Of a stretch of 35,703 nt of DNA, positions 8,771 through 16,566 are shown one piece after another; the first letter of the stretch is position 1, and each line of letters opens with the position of its first letter. The translations under genes and the position numbers were made by a program. Source of the stretch: Planctomycetota bacterium (GTDB taxonomy: Bacteria; Planctomycetota; Phycisphaerae; Phycisphaerales; SM1A02); NCBI GenBank assembly GCA_022562915.1, contig JADFOJ010000032.1:1-35703 (forward strand). The letters are read 5' to 3'. Below the pieces are notes generated by a model, which did no database searches, was not told the origin of the DNA, and was given only the letters and a program-made list of their open reading frames with translations.

Positions 8771-8929
8771 AGCGGGTTCACTCCAGGTGTAGCGTTCTGA
8801 GTGCGATGCTCTTCGCTGTGGTGGCGCCGCCGGATCGACGGCATAATGCTGATATTCCGAGATTCGGCGACGTCACCACAGCGGAGATGATCGTGCTCAG
8901 AACGCTACAGATGGAGTGAACCCGGTCTA
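8768..8929. repeat. 162-bp near-perfect palindromic element (MITE-like or hairpin RNA)
   Basis: Two 65-base arms, 8768-8832 and 8865-8929, are inverted copies of each other with about 55 of 65 positions matching. They flank a 32-base centre. Several mismatches are transitions that would leave G-U pairs in an RNA hairpin. The outer ends read TAGAGCGGGTTCACTCCA and the inverse of TAGACCGGGTTCACTCCA. A related single arm is at 25393-25429. The left end supplies the TAG stop of the peptidase gene. The right end lies 4 bases before the GTG of the next gene. No transposase is nearby. A 5-base CGTGC occurs close to both outer ends, but not flush with them. Confidence 0.85.
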
Positions 8930-8932
8930 GCC

Positions 8933-9424
8933 GTGCTGCGTCTCTATCTGACCAACGAGTCCTATCCGGAGCTTCGCGGCGTGCGCCGGGGCCTGCCGCG
9001 ATCGCGTACGTGGTGGCGGGCCATGGCCCACGCCACCCGGCACGCGGGCATCTGGCTGTTCGCGGTGACGCAAGTACTCATCGTGGTCGGCTTCGCGGCA
9101 GCGGACCGGGCCGTGCTGCTGCTGGTGGACGAGCCGCGGATACAGGTCATTGCCCACGTGTCGTTCGGCGTCGCGGCGTTGATCGTGTTCGGTTACCTGC
9201 AGACGTCCTGGGGCGGCGACATCATGCGGTCACATCTGCGTGCCGTGTCGGACATCGCGAGGTACGCGTGCCCGAACTGCGGCCAGAGCCTCTACGGGCA
9301 CCTGGACGAAGAGTCCGCCACCGTCAGGTGCCCGGAGTGCGGGGCCCGGATCCAGCGGGCGATCTTCGAGCCGCCGCACCGGACCCCGCCGGAGTTCCGG
9401 GCGTTTTTCCGGCGGCGCGGGTAG
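8933..9424 (+). CDS. Membrane protein with C-terminal zinc ribbon
   Basis: 163 residues. Two hydrophobic segments (about 37-58 and 67-90) are followed by a zinc ribbon with two CxxC knuckles, CPNCGQSLYGH and VRCPECGARI. The last 25 residues are basic and proline-rich. Small proteins of this kind are common and uncharacterised in Phycisphaerae; a second, frameshifted one lies at 16039-16505. The GTG at 8933 gives a sensible N-terminus (MLRLYLTNESYPELRG). Everything upstream of it is the palindromic element, with no ribosome site, so the original start or leader may have been replaced. The frame also stays open back into the element. Function is unknown. Confidence 0.72.
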   Translation: MLRLYLTNESYPELRGVRRGLPRSRTWWRAMAHATRHAGIWLFAVTQVLIVVGFAAADRAVLLLVDEPRIQVIAHVSFGVAALIVFGYLQTSWGGDIMRSHLRAVSDIARYACPNCGQSLYGHLDEESATVRCPECGARIQRAIFEPPHRTPPEFRAFFRRRG

Positions 9425-9451
9425 TCCGCCGGTCTATTTTCTCCCGCTCGA

Positions 9452-9549
9452 CCGTGGAGCGACGTCCGAAGACACGGGCGAGCAAGCTCGCCGCAGGCGG
9501 CCGAGTTCGCCCGTGGAGCGACGTTCGAAGACACGGGCGAGCAAGCTCG
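9452..9549. repeat. Two 39-bp direct repeats with a 20-bp spacer
   Basis: The 39-base unit CCGTGGAGCGACGT(C/T)CGAAG... occurs at 9452-9490 and 9511-9549 with a single difference. Each copy ends in the self-complementary CGAGCAAGCTCG. Just upstream, CCGGTCTATTTTCT (9430-9443) is identical to a 14-mer in the palindromic element near 20399, which ties this patch to that repeat family. The stretch 9425-9570 lies between the zinc-ribbon gene and the terminator and contains no gene. Confidence 0.8.
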
Positions 9550-9570
9550 ACCGTGCCACCCCTTTCTTAA

Positions 9571-9611
9571 ACAAAGCACCCCTGCCCGGCGGGGTTGAGT
9601 CGGGCAGGGGT
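9571..9611 (-). terminator. Rho-independent terminator of the coiled-coil gene
   Basis: An 11-bp perfect stem (9578-9588 with 9601-9611, ACCCCTGCCCG type) lies 44 bases beyond the stop of the leftward gene. On the minus strand it is followed by GCTTTGTTT. The shape, position and direction fit an intrinsic terminator for that gene. Confidence 0.7.
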
Positions 9612-9654
9612 GAGGACTCCGTGTTGTCGTCTTTCCGGGCCGTTGCGAGAGCGG

Positions 9655-10578
9655 CTATTCGATCACGACCGGGCTCAGCCACGCGAAGGTGTTGGCCGCG
9701 TCCTCGACCTCGACGTCCGTGTCCGGGTGCAGGTCGTCGAAGGGGTCGTCGGTGGTGACGGGCTGGTTGAGGCCGTCCAGATCGTACTGGGCGCGCTTCT
9801 CGTAGTCGTAGCGGATACCCACCTTGGCGAGCGTGTCGAGCTGCGCGTCCTGGATCGCCTGGAGCTCCGCCATCTTGGCCTGGAGCTGCTTGAGGTTGTC
9901 CAGCTTGCCCCAGTGGTCATAGCCCGCCAGCGTGGCCTGCAGTTGCTCGGTCATCTCGATGAGCCGGGCATTGCGCTCGATCGCGTCGATCTGCCGGTCG
10001 AGCTGCCACATCTGCGTCTCGAAGGTCGAGTACTCGTCCTGGAGCTTGGACTGGATCTCGTAGAGGCGTGCCTTCTGCTGATTGAGGACCTCCAGCTGCT
10101 GCCGGTTGCACGCCACGCGATCGCCGTAGGTGACGCGGACGTTCTGGATTCGGCGGGCCTCCCCGTACGCCTGGTCTATCCCGAAACGGACGCCCTCGAA
10201 GCGGACGAAGACCGGCCGGCCTGTGACTTCCCTGGCCTTGGTGATCAGCGTCTTGAGTTCCCCGAGGTCCTCGGTGGTCATCGCGACCACGCGAACGGCG
10301 ACCTCGGTGTCGTGAACGAACTGGCTGATCTGGTGATTGACCTCGGCGATCTCGCCCTGGACCTCGGCGATCCGTTGCGGGTACTCCTCGGCCAGCTCGG
10401 CGAGCTGCCGTCGCAGCACCATCGGGTCGTCCGAGGTGCCGTCAACGATGGACTGTGCCTTGACGCGAACGTGAGCCAGGCCGGCGGCCATCCGCTGGGG
10501 TCCGATCAGCAACGTTGCGCCACCGAGAGCCAGTGTGCTGATCAGGCCCCATCGAAAAATGCAACGTGTCATGGACAT
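9655..10578 (-). CDS. Secreted or membrane-anchored coiled-coil protein
   Basis: 307 residues. One hydrophobic N-terminal segment (about 8-26) acts as signal or anchor. The rest is almost wholly helical and charged, with heptad-like stretches such as LRRQLAELAEEYPQRIAEVQ and YEIQSKLQDEYSTFETQMWQ, and an acidic tail (DDPFDDLHPDTDVEVED). The start at 10578 has AAAGGATG 7-14 bases upstream; a second ATG lies two codons in. The gene stands alone, leftward, with its own terminator, back to back with the sigma-kinase operon. Similar coiled-coil proteins of about 300 residues occur in planctomycetes without assigned function. The name is descriptive only. Confidence 0.7.
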   Translation of the reverse strand: MSMTRCIFRWGLISTLALGGATLLIGPQRMAAGLAHVRVKAQSIVDGTSDDPMVLRRQLAELAEEYPQRIAEVQGEIAEVNHQISQFVHDTEVAVRVVAMTTEDLGELKTLITKAREVTGRPVFVRFEGVRFGIDQAYGEARRIQNVRVTYGDRVACNRQQLEVLNQQKARLYEIQSKLQDEYSTFETQMWQLDRQIDAIERNARLIEMTEQLQATLAGYDHWGKLDNLKQLQAKMAELQAIQDAQLDTLAKVGIRYDYEKRAQYDLDGLNQPVTTDDPFDDLHPDTDVEVEDAANTFAWLSPVVIE

Positions 10579-10835
10579 GGTGTCATCCTTTCATTGTCCG
10601 GCTCGTCGGCCGTAAGTTTCCGAATGGGTCTCAGGTGACCCGCTCGTATAATTGGGAGCCGGTGCCGCTGTTTTTCAGCGTGCCCCCGGGGTTTTTGACC
10701 TTCTTGCCCGAGGAACCGCCGTTATCGGGCCGCCCGTGGACCTCCCGCGTCCGGCGGCCGTCGTAGACTTCGATGGTTCAGGCGATTCCGGGGCTGAAAT
10801 GAATCCCCCGGGCCGCCCAACAAGCGGGAGGACAC
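10579..10835. promoter_or_regulatory. Divergent intergenic region upstream of the ECF sigma gene
   Basis: 257 bases. A small perfect hairpin GGGTC-TCAGGT-GACCC (10626-10641) sits just before a consensus TATAAT (10647-10652) on the plus strand, about 184 bases upstream of the sigma-factor start. No good -35 box is seen, so the promoter call is weak. On the minus strand an open but startless frame spans about 10637-10783, which could be a gene remnant or chance. A GGGAGG ribosome site precedes the sigma ATG. Confidence 0.3.
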
Positions 10836-11576
10836 ATGAACACGCTGACCACATCCTTCGTCAGTCGGCTGCGAGACCGCGACGAGACGGCGTGGTTCGA
10901 GCTCTGGCAGGTCTTCGGGCCGGTTCTCCGCGGTCAGCTCACCAAGTGGGGCAAGGGGCGAATCGGGGCGGAAACGGTCCGCGACCTGACCCAGGAAACG
11001 CTCGCCGCACTGTCGGATTCGATCGATCGCTACGACCCCAGCCGCGGCGCCAGGTTCTCCACCTGGCTGCTGGCGATCGCCAAGCACGCGCTGGGTGACG
11101 AGATCGACCGGCGCATGGCGTTGAAGCGCGGCGCCGGCCGCAAGCCGATGGAGTTCGACGAGCGGTTCATGTCCAACGCGGCCGCCGTCGAGGCGGACGA
11201 CGTCTACGAGCAGAACGTTTTTCGCGCCAAGGTATATGCGGCAATCCAGAGGACCGAGCCGGAAGCGGACTTCGTCCAGTTCCAGGTGTACCGCATGCGT
11301 GTCTTCGACGGGCTCACCGGCAAGGACGTCGCCGAACAGCTCGGCATCAGCGAGCCGACGGTCAGCCGTCACCTTCACCGGATCCGGGCACTGCTTCGCA
11401 GACGCCTTGCCGAAACCATCGCGACATACAGTTTTACCGAGGACGAACAGCGCGAGGCGCTGAGAGCCGGCCTCGGAGACGATGACTCGACGTTCGACGA
11501 CGCATTGCGCGACATTTACTTCCGGCAATCACAACTGCTTCAGCAAGACGAGGCAGCCGCGTCAGCAGCGTTCTAG
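10836..11576 (+). CDS. ECF-type RNA polymerase sigma factor
   Basis: 246 residues. Region 2 is seen at about 40-90: DLTQETLAALSDSIDRYD then RGARFSTWLLAIAKHAL. Region 4 helix-turn-helix is at about 150-195: GLTGKDVAEQLGISEPTVSR followed by HLHRIRALLRRRL. A C-terminal acidic extension of about 45 residues is longer than in minimal ECF factors and may be a sensing or tethering part. The start has GGGAGG 6-11 bases upstream. Only 12 bases separate it from a membrane Ser/Thr kinase gene. ECF sigma-kinase pairs are a recurrent planctomycete arrangement in which the kinase is thought to control the sigma factor. Regulation of this pair is inferred from context, and its target promoters are unknown. 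Confidence 0.9.
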   Translation: MNTLTTSFVSRLRDRDETAWFELWQVFGPVLRGQLTKWGKGRIGAETVRDLTQETLAALSDSIDRYDPSRGARFSTWLLAIAKHALGDEIDRRMALKRGAGRKPMEFDERFMSNAAAVEADDVYEQNVFRAKVYAAIQRTEPEADFVQFQVYRMRVFDGLTGKDVAEQLGISEPTVSRHLHRIRALLRRRLAETIATYSFTEDEQREALRAGLGDDDSTFDDALRDIYFRQSQLLQQDEAAASAAF

Positions 11577-11588
11577 GGAGAAGACACG

Positions 11589-13769
11589 ATGTCCGTCACG
11601 TTTTTCATACTGGCCCTTTGTTTCGGGGTGACCTTCGCGATCCTCGCGGTGATCTTCCTCGTGGTGCCGCTGCTCAAGGGCATCGGCTGGATGATCGGCG
11701 GGATCTTCAACAGCCTCGGCTGGGTGGTCCGGCACGTCTTCGAGTTCGTCGGGGGCATGCTCAAGGACTCAGTGCGCTTCGTCGGTGCGATCATCGCCTT
11801 CGTGGTGCTGCTGCCGATGGCCCTGTTCAACGTCGTCATCGGCCGGTGGTCCGCCTCGGGGCACTTCGGCCGATCGATGAAGCGTGAGTGCGGCGTGGCC
11901 TGCACCTGCCTGTACCGGGTGCTCCTGCAGCGGCCGCTGCGATTCGTACTGCTGGGCGGCCTGCTGGAAGGCCTGGAGGACCGCGTCAACGAGGCGGCCG
12001 TGGCGGCGCCGACCTCGGACAAGCCCAGGCGCCGCACCGGGACCTTCGAGGGATACACGATCGTGGGCTCGCTGCCGGGAGGCGGCTCCGGCGCCAAGCT
12101 GTATGTCGCCGAACCCGACGAGGCACGCCGCCGTCGCAACCCGGACCTGCCGGAACGCGTCGTGATCAAGTCGTTCGCGCTCACCGAGGGGTCGACGCTG
12201 CCGCAGATCGTCCGGGAGAGCCGGGCACTTGAAGCGGCCAAGCAGCTGGGGCTCGTGTTCGAGCACGGCATGGACGCGATTCGGTTCTACTACGTGATGC
12301 CGTATCACCAGGGGGACCACCTCGGCATCGCCACGCGCCAGTTGCACGGCCGGTCCGGCGGCGACGGGCTCGACCCGAAGCAGGTGAAAGAGGCGCTCGG
12401 ATACGTCGAGGACCTGCTCCAGACATTGACGACGTATCACGAGGGAGGCCTGTGGCACAAGGACGTCAAGCCGGACAACATCATCGTTCACCACGGCCGG
12501 GCCAACCTCGTGGACCTGGGGCTCGTCACGCCGTTGCGCTCCGCCATGACCCTCACCACCCACGGGACGGAGTACTTCCGTGACCCGGAGATGGTCCGCA
12601 TGGCGCTGCGAGGCGTCAAGGTACACCAGGTTGACGGTGCGAAGTTCGACATCTACGCCGTCGGCGCCGTGCTGTACTTCGTCTTCGAGAACACCTTCCC
12701 CGCACACGGCGGTCTGAGTCGCTTCGCCAAGCGCAGCCCGGAATCGGTCCGCTGGATCATCCGTCGGGCCATGACCGATTACAACCAGCGGTACGACACG
12801 GTGCAGCTCATGCTCGCCGACCTCCAGGCCGTCGCTGCCTCGGCGGATCCCTGGGCCGTCAAGCCCGCCGACCTTCCCTCGATGAGGGGTTCCGCGGCGG
12901 TCGCGATGGACGAGCCGCCCGCCGAGTCTGCCCGGCCCGAACCCGTGGTCGTCGCGGTCGCGCGCTCACCGGTGCCGCCGAGACCCGAGCCCGGCCACGC
13001 CCCGCAGCGCCCGGGAATCCGCATGACCAACTGGTGGACCGGCGCCTACGAGGCGGTCGAACCCGTCCAGCCGCACGCCGGTCACGCTGCGGCGCGGGTG
13101 ATCCGCCAACAGGTTCGGCGGAACGCCGTGAGTGCCCGCCGTGCCGCCAAGGAGCAGATACGCGAAGCCCGCGCCCGCGCGCGGGAGATCCAGCGCCGGG
13201 CGCGCGAGCACCGCTACGTTACAGTCGGGCGTCCCCGCTCCGCCGAGAAAGGACCGTCCGCCGCGATGGCGTTCGTGACGCTGGCGGTTCTCATGGGCGC
13301 GGCGATGCTGTTTGTCGGACTGCTCAACGGGGGGCCGGGTGATCGTCATCGTGACAACGACGTGCTTGCGATGAGCTCGTTCAACATCCCGCACGCCGAT
13401 GCGTCCGTGATGGGACCCCTGTCGCTCTTGCTCATCAACGATCACCCGGCGGCCACCAGCGCCGCCGTGCAGGGCGAGATCGATCGGCTCGTGAAGCTTC
13501 ATCGTGAGCAGGGGTGGGAGGTCATCCTGGATGACCAGGAGGCGGAAGTCGCCGTTCGCATGTGTCTGCCCACCGGTCCGGTCGATCCCGACGCAGCGAA
13601 CCCGCTGCTCAGGAACACGCTGCTGAAATTCAACCTGGGCGGCGTTCTCCGTATCAAGAGCGTGCCGGGCGAAGGCCCGCCCGAACAGCGCATCGAGTCG
13701 GTGATGATCGCCGTGCCCGACTCCGACGACGCGCCGTTGCTGCGGCTCGTGGTGCCGGCGGCCGAATAA
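11589..13769 (+). CDS. Membrane Ser/Thr protein kinase paired with ECF sigma factor
   Basis: 726 residues. Hydrophobic segments near 5-30 and 55-80 precede the kinase domain (about 155-420). Visible kinase elements are a glycine loop SLPGGGSGAKLYV, the VIKSF lysine (K194), the catalytic loop HKDVKPDNIIV (H290, D292), DLG at 309-311 in place of DFG, and GTEYFRDPE in place of the usual APE. All catalytic residues are present, so activity is plausible. A Pro/Arg-rich linker leads to another membrane helix near 560-580 (FVTLAVLMGAAMLFVGL). A C-terminal domain of about 140 residues outside the membrane follows and is of unknown fold. The gene is in operon with the sigma factor 12 bases upstream. 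The tail may sense a signal across the membrane. Substrate is unproven. Confidence 0.88.
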   Translation: MSVTFFILALCFGVTFAILAVIFLVVPLLKGIGWMIGGIFNSLGWVVRHVFEFVGGMLKDSVRFVGAIIAFVVLLPMALFNVVIGRWSASGHFGRSMKRECGVACTCLYRVLLQRPLRFVLLGGLLEGLEDRVNEAAVAAPTSDKPRRRTGTFEGYTIVGSLPGGGSGAKLYVAEPDEARRRRNPDLPERVVIKSFALTEGSTLPQIVRESRALEAAKQLGLVFEHGMDAIRFYYVMPYHQGDHLGIATRQLHGRSGGDGLDPKQVKEALGYVEDLLQTLTTYHEGGLWHKDVKPDNIIVHHGRANLVDLGLVTPLRSAMTLTTHGTEYFRDPEMVRMALRGVKVHQVDGAKFDIYAVGAVLYFVFENTFPAHGGLSRFAKRSPESVRWIIRRAMTDYNQRYDTVQLMLADLQAVAASADPWAVKPADLPSMRGSAAVAMDEPPAESARPEPVVVAVARSPVPPRPEPGHAPQRPGIRMTNWWTGAYEAVEPVQPHAGHAAARVIRQQVRRNAVSARRAAKEQIREARARAREIQRRAREHRYVTVGRPRSAEKGPSAAMAFVTLAVLMGAAMLFVGLLNGGPGDRHRDNDVLAMSSFNIPHADASVMGPLSLLLINDHPAATSAAVQGEIDRLVKLHREQGWEVILDDQEAEVAVRMCLPTGPVDPDAANPLLRNTLLKFNLGGVLRIKSVPGEGPPEQRIESVMIAVPDSDDAPLLRLVVPAAE

Positions 13770-13772
13770 GGT

Positions 13773-14270
13773 TCATTCCGCCCGCGCCGTCGCCGGCAGC
13801 GTCGTCGCGTCCTCGTCCGGCACGATGTCCCTGGGGTATGGCAGCGGCCCGAGGATATAGCGAGCATGGTGCTGCAGCGTGTACTGGGCGTTCGGGTCGC
13901 TGGAGTCGGGCATCCGGGCGAAGACCACGTCCCACATCTCGAACTGGAACGTGTTGGTGTGGTGGTTCACGATCACCCGCGCGGACCCTGCCGCGATGTC
14001 GAACGAACCGAATTCGACCTTGAAGTTCTTCAGGTGACCGCTCGCCTCGTCAGTCCCGGTGCTGGACACCCACCACGGGCCGATCAGGCCGCCCTGCGGC
14101 TCGGCGAGGGCGATAGAGCGTATCTCGTCGATAACCTGAGACACCGTCCGGTTGTCGGGCGAACCAATGACGATGAAGCTGATGATCACCACGGCCACCA
14201 CGACCACCGCGAGCCGCAGGGCCAGTCGCACGGGGAAGCGTGGCGCCGGGTTCTGGGCGTGTTCTGACAT
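13773..14270 (-). CDS. Membrane-anchored hypothetical protein
   Basis: 165 residues. A basic N-terminus precedes one transmembrane helix (about 17-40, rich in Val and Ile). The rest is a soluble domain that appears beta-rich (GGLIGPWWVSSTGTDEASGH, then ARVIVNHHTNTFQFEMWDVV). No family is recognised. It is convergent with the kinase gene, with only 3 bases between the stop codons and no visible terminator. It could be an outer-face partner of the kinase-sigma system, but nothing in the sequence shows that. A small hypothetical membrane protein is the safe description. Confidence 0.6.
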   Translation of the reverse strand: MSEHAQNPAPRFPVRLALRLAVVVVAVVIISFIVIGSPDNRTVSQVIDEIRSIALAEPQGGLIGPWWVSSTGTDEASGHLKNFKVEFGSFDIAAGSARVIVNHHTNTFQFEMWDVVFARMPDSSDPNAQYTLQHHARYILGPLPYPRDIVPDEDATTLPATARAE

Positions 14271-14321
14271 GGGAATCCCTCATCTGCATCGGACATTTCC
14301 GGTGACCGGTGCACCGGCGCC

Positions 14322-16004
14322 ATGACGAGCATCGAGCTTTTTGGCCTTGCCGCGGCGTTCATGGTCCTCGCGGCCCTCTACTCGACCGTGGGCCACGGCG
14401 GCGGTTCGGGCTACCTGATGGCCATGGGCATCGCGGCCGTCTGCCCGGAGATCATGAGGCCGACGGCGCTGGTCCTGAACCTCGTCGTGGCGAGCACCGC
14501 CCTGGTCCGGTTCACGCGTGTCGGCGGTTTCCACTGGCGGACGCTGTGGCCCTTCATGGTCACGTCGCTGCCGTGCGCGATGCTCGGTGGCGCAATCGAC
14601 CTCGATCCCGTCCTGTACAAGCGGCTCGTCGGTGTCGTGCTCCTGTTTGCGGCGTTCCGCCTGGCGTACCGCATACCCGGCCCGAACGACTCCGAGCCGC
14701 AGGTACCCGTGCCCGTGTCCGCGGGCCTCGCCTGGGGCGCGGCGATCGGGCTGCTCTCGGGGCTCGTGGGCATAGGTGGTGGGGTCTTCCTGAGCCCCGT
14801 CCTGCTGATCTTCGGGTGGGCCACCGCGCGGCGTACGGCCGGGGTCTCGGCCGCGTTCATCCTCTGCAACTCGGCAGCGGCCCTGATCGGGCTGGCCGCC
14901 CGGCACGGGTCGCTGCCGATCGAAGCGGGAACGACGGGCATCTTTGCGGTCGCCGTTCTCGGCGGCGGGCTGGTCGGGAGTTCCTTCGGATCGCGCCGGC
15001 TCGGCCACAAGGGCCTTCGCCGGACGCTTGCGGTGGTGCTGGTCGTCGCCGGGATCAAGATGATCCTGCTCGCCGGCGAGGGGAGCCGGGTGACGCCGGC
15101 GGACGAATCTGCGAGACTGCCCGGCCCGATGACGTCCGATGCGGTCCATCCCGGCCGACAACTCCGCGACCTGATGAACCGGGGAACCGTGATCGCCCCC
15201 GGCGCGTTCAATGCCCTGGTGGCCAGGGCGGTCAGGACGACGGGCTTCGAGGCGTGTTATGTCTCCGGCGGTGCGACCGCCAACATCGCCGGTTACCCGG
15301 ACATCGGCCTGATCACCCTCAGCGAGATGTGCCGCACGATCCGCCAGGTTACCCAGGCGAGCGGCCTGCCCACGATCGTCGATGCGGACACGGGCTACGG
15401 TGAGGTCGAGTCAGTGATACGCACCACCGTTGACTACGAGCGCGCCGGTGCGGCCGGCCTGCACATCGAGGACCAGGTGTTTCCCAAGCGATGCGGGCAC
15501 CTCGAAGGCAAGACGCTTATCCCGGCGGGAGATATGGCAAAGAAAGTGGCCGCCGCGTGCGACCATCGGGGCAGCCCCGATCTTCTAGTCATCGCCAGGA
15601 CGGACGCGCGGTCCGTCAACGGCATGGGCGACGCCATCGAGCGCGGCAATCTCTACCGCGAGGCCGGCGCGGACATGATCTTCCCCGAGGGGCTCCAGAG
15701 CGAGCAGGAGTTCGCCGATTTCGCGGCCGGTTCACCGGGCCTGTTGCTGGCGAACATGACCGAGTTCGGCAAGACGCCGCAGATCACCGCCCGGCGGTTC
15801 GGCGAACTGGGCTACGCGCTGGTGATCTACCCGTTGAGCATGATGCGGCTGGCGATGGGGCACGTTCTCCGGGGACTGCGGGTTCTCAAGGACGAGGGCA
15901 CGGCCGAGACCTTGCTCGGGTCGATGCAGACGCGCGAGGAGCTGTACAGTCTCCTGGGGTACCGGCCGGGGCAGCAGTGGGATTTTCCCGGCCGGCCCGA
16001 CTGA
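14322..16004 (+). CDS. prpB: TauE/SafE (TSUP) transporter domain fused to methylisocitrate lyase (PrpB)
   Basis: 560 residues in one uninterrupted frame. Residues 1-250 are a TSUP-family transporter (TauE/SafE, PF01925 type): YSTVGHGGGSGYLMAMG, then GLLSGLVGIGGGVFLSPVLL, in several membrane helices. Residues about 270-560 are methylisocitrate lyase/PEP mutase-like: GAFNALVARAV, DADTGYG (D354, D356) for Mg binding, and the catalytic loop PKRCGHLEGK with C391. M270 (ATG at 15129) would give a 291-residue product, the normal PrpB length, but has no clear ribosome site. Either a true fusion or two genes joined by loss of a stop is possible. PrpB cleaves 2-methylisocitrate to pyruvate and succinate in the cytoplasm. 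prpC lies just downstream. TSUP members carry sulfite, sulfonates or small organic acids; the cargo here is unknown. Confidence 0.8.
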   Translation: MTSIELFGLAAAFMVLAALYSTVGHGGGSGYLMAMGIAAVCPEIMRPTALVLNLVVASTALVRFTRVGGFHWRTLWPFMVTSLPCAMLGGAIDLDPVLYKRLVGVVLLFAAFRLAYRIPGPNDSEPQVPVPVSAGLAWGAAIGLLSGLVGIGGGVFLSPVLLIFGWATARRTAGVSAAFILCNSAAALIGLAARHGSLPIEAGTTGIFAVAVLGGGLVGSSFGSRRLGHKGLRRTLAVVLVVAGIKMILLAGEGSRVTPADESARLPGPMTSDAVHPGRQLRDLMNRGTVIAPGAFNALVARAVRTTGFEACYVSGGATANIAGYPDIGLITLSEMCRTIRQVTQASGLPTIVDADTGYGEVESVIRTTVDYERAGAAGLHIEDQVFPKRCGHLEGKTLIPAGDMAKKVAAACDHRGSPDLLVIARTDARSVNGMGDAIERGNLYREAGADMIFPEGLQSEQEFADFAAGSPGLLLANMTEFGKTPQITARRFGELGYALVIYPLSMMRLAMGHVLRGLRVLKDEGTAETLLGSMQTREELYSLLGYRPGQQWDFPGRPD

Positions 16005-16038
16005 ACACGCCGCGCCGTGCGCTCGTTCAAAGACCGTC

Positions 16039-16505
16039 ATGACCGCGAACCGGCCACGGCCCGACGACGACACACTGCTGGTGGAATTCCTTCGCGGCCG
16101 CGATGCCCCGTGCCCGCTCTGCGGCTACAACCTCCGCGACCTGCGGCACCCAGGTGCCCGGAGTGCCGCGAGCCGCTTGCCCTGGCCGTCGGCTTTCGCA
16201 CACCGCGTTTCGGGTGGTTTCTTGCGACGATCACACCGGGGTTGTTCTCAGGCATCTCGGCGGCCCTGATGCTGGTGCCGCTGGTCGGGAGCGTGTACTT
16301 CTCCGCGAATCCGCCGGCCCCGTGGTGGGCCTGGGCGACGGATGCGTTCGGCTGGCTCAGCGCCCTGGCGGCCCTGGCCCTCGTGAAATTCCGCCACGGC
16401 TTCCTCAGGCAGCCGCAGTCGCGGCAGCGTGCGTGGGCGGTGGCCGCCTGGCTGGTGCACGTGGGTGCGTTTGCCGTGCTCATGGTGATCCTGGCGCGCC
16501 AGTAA
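16039..16505 (+). pseudogene. Zinc-ribbon membrane protein gene with a frameshift
   Basis: The ATG at 16039 opens MTANRPRPDDDTLLVEFLRG then CPLCGYNLRDL, the first knuckle of a zinc ribbon. At about 16141-16156 the frame is lost. The continuation is in the next frame: RCPECREPLALAVGFRTPRF, then three hydrophobic segments to a stop at 16505. Putting one base back joins the two into the standard planctomycete pattern CPLCGYNLR...RCPEC...L followed by membrane helices, about 155 residues. So one base is missing relative to the ancestor. This may be a true mutation or a sequencing or assembly error. It lies between prpB and prpC. Function is unknown. Confidence 0.7.
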
Positions 16506-16566
16506 CGGGTGACGGCGGAAAAGACTACCATGAGGGGCCCGACAACTCCTTCTGATTGGGAACCTC

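Noticed and set aside
9452-9549. CRISPR-like pair of repeats
   Set aside because: Only two repeats, a 20-bp spacer, a unit longer than usual and no cas genes nearby.
11589-13769. Kinase as a pseudokinase
   Set aside because: Lys194, the catalytic-loop Asp292 and the metal-binding Asp309 are all present; the changed residues are ones that active kinases tolerate.
14280-15161. Antisense frame over the TSUP domain
   Set aside because: Charged, motif-free product; the opposite strand encodes clear TSUP signatures.
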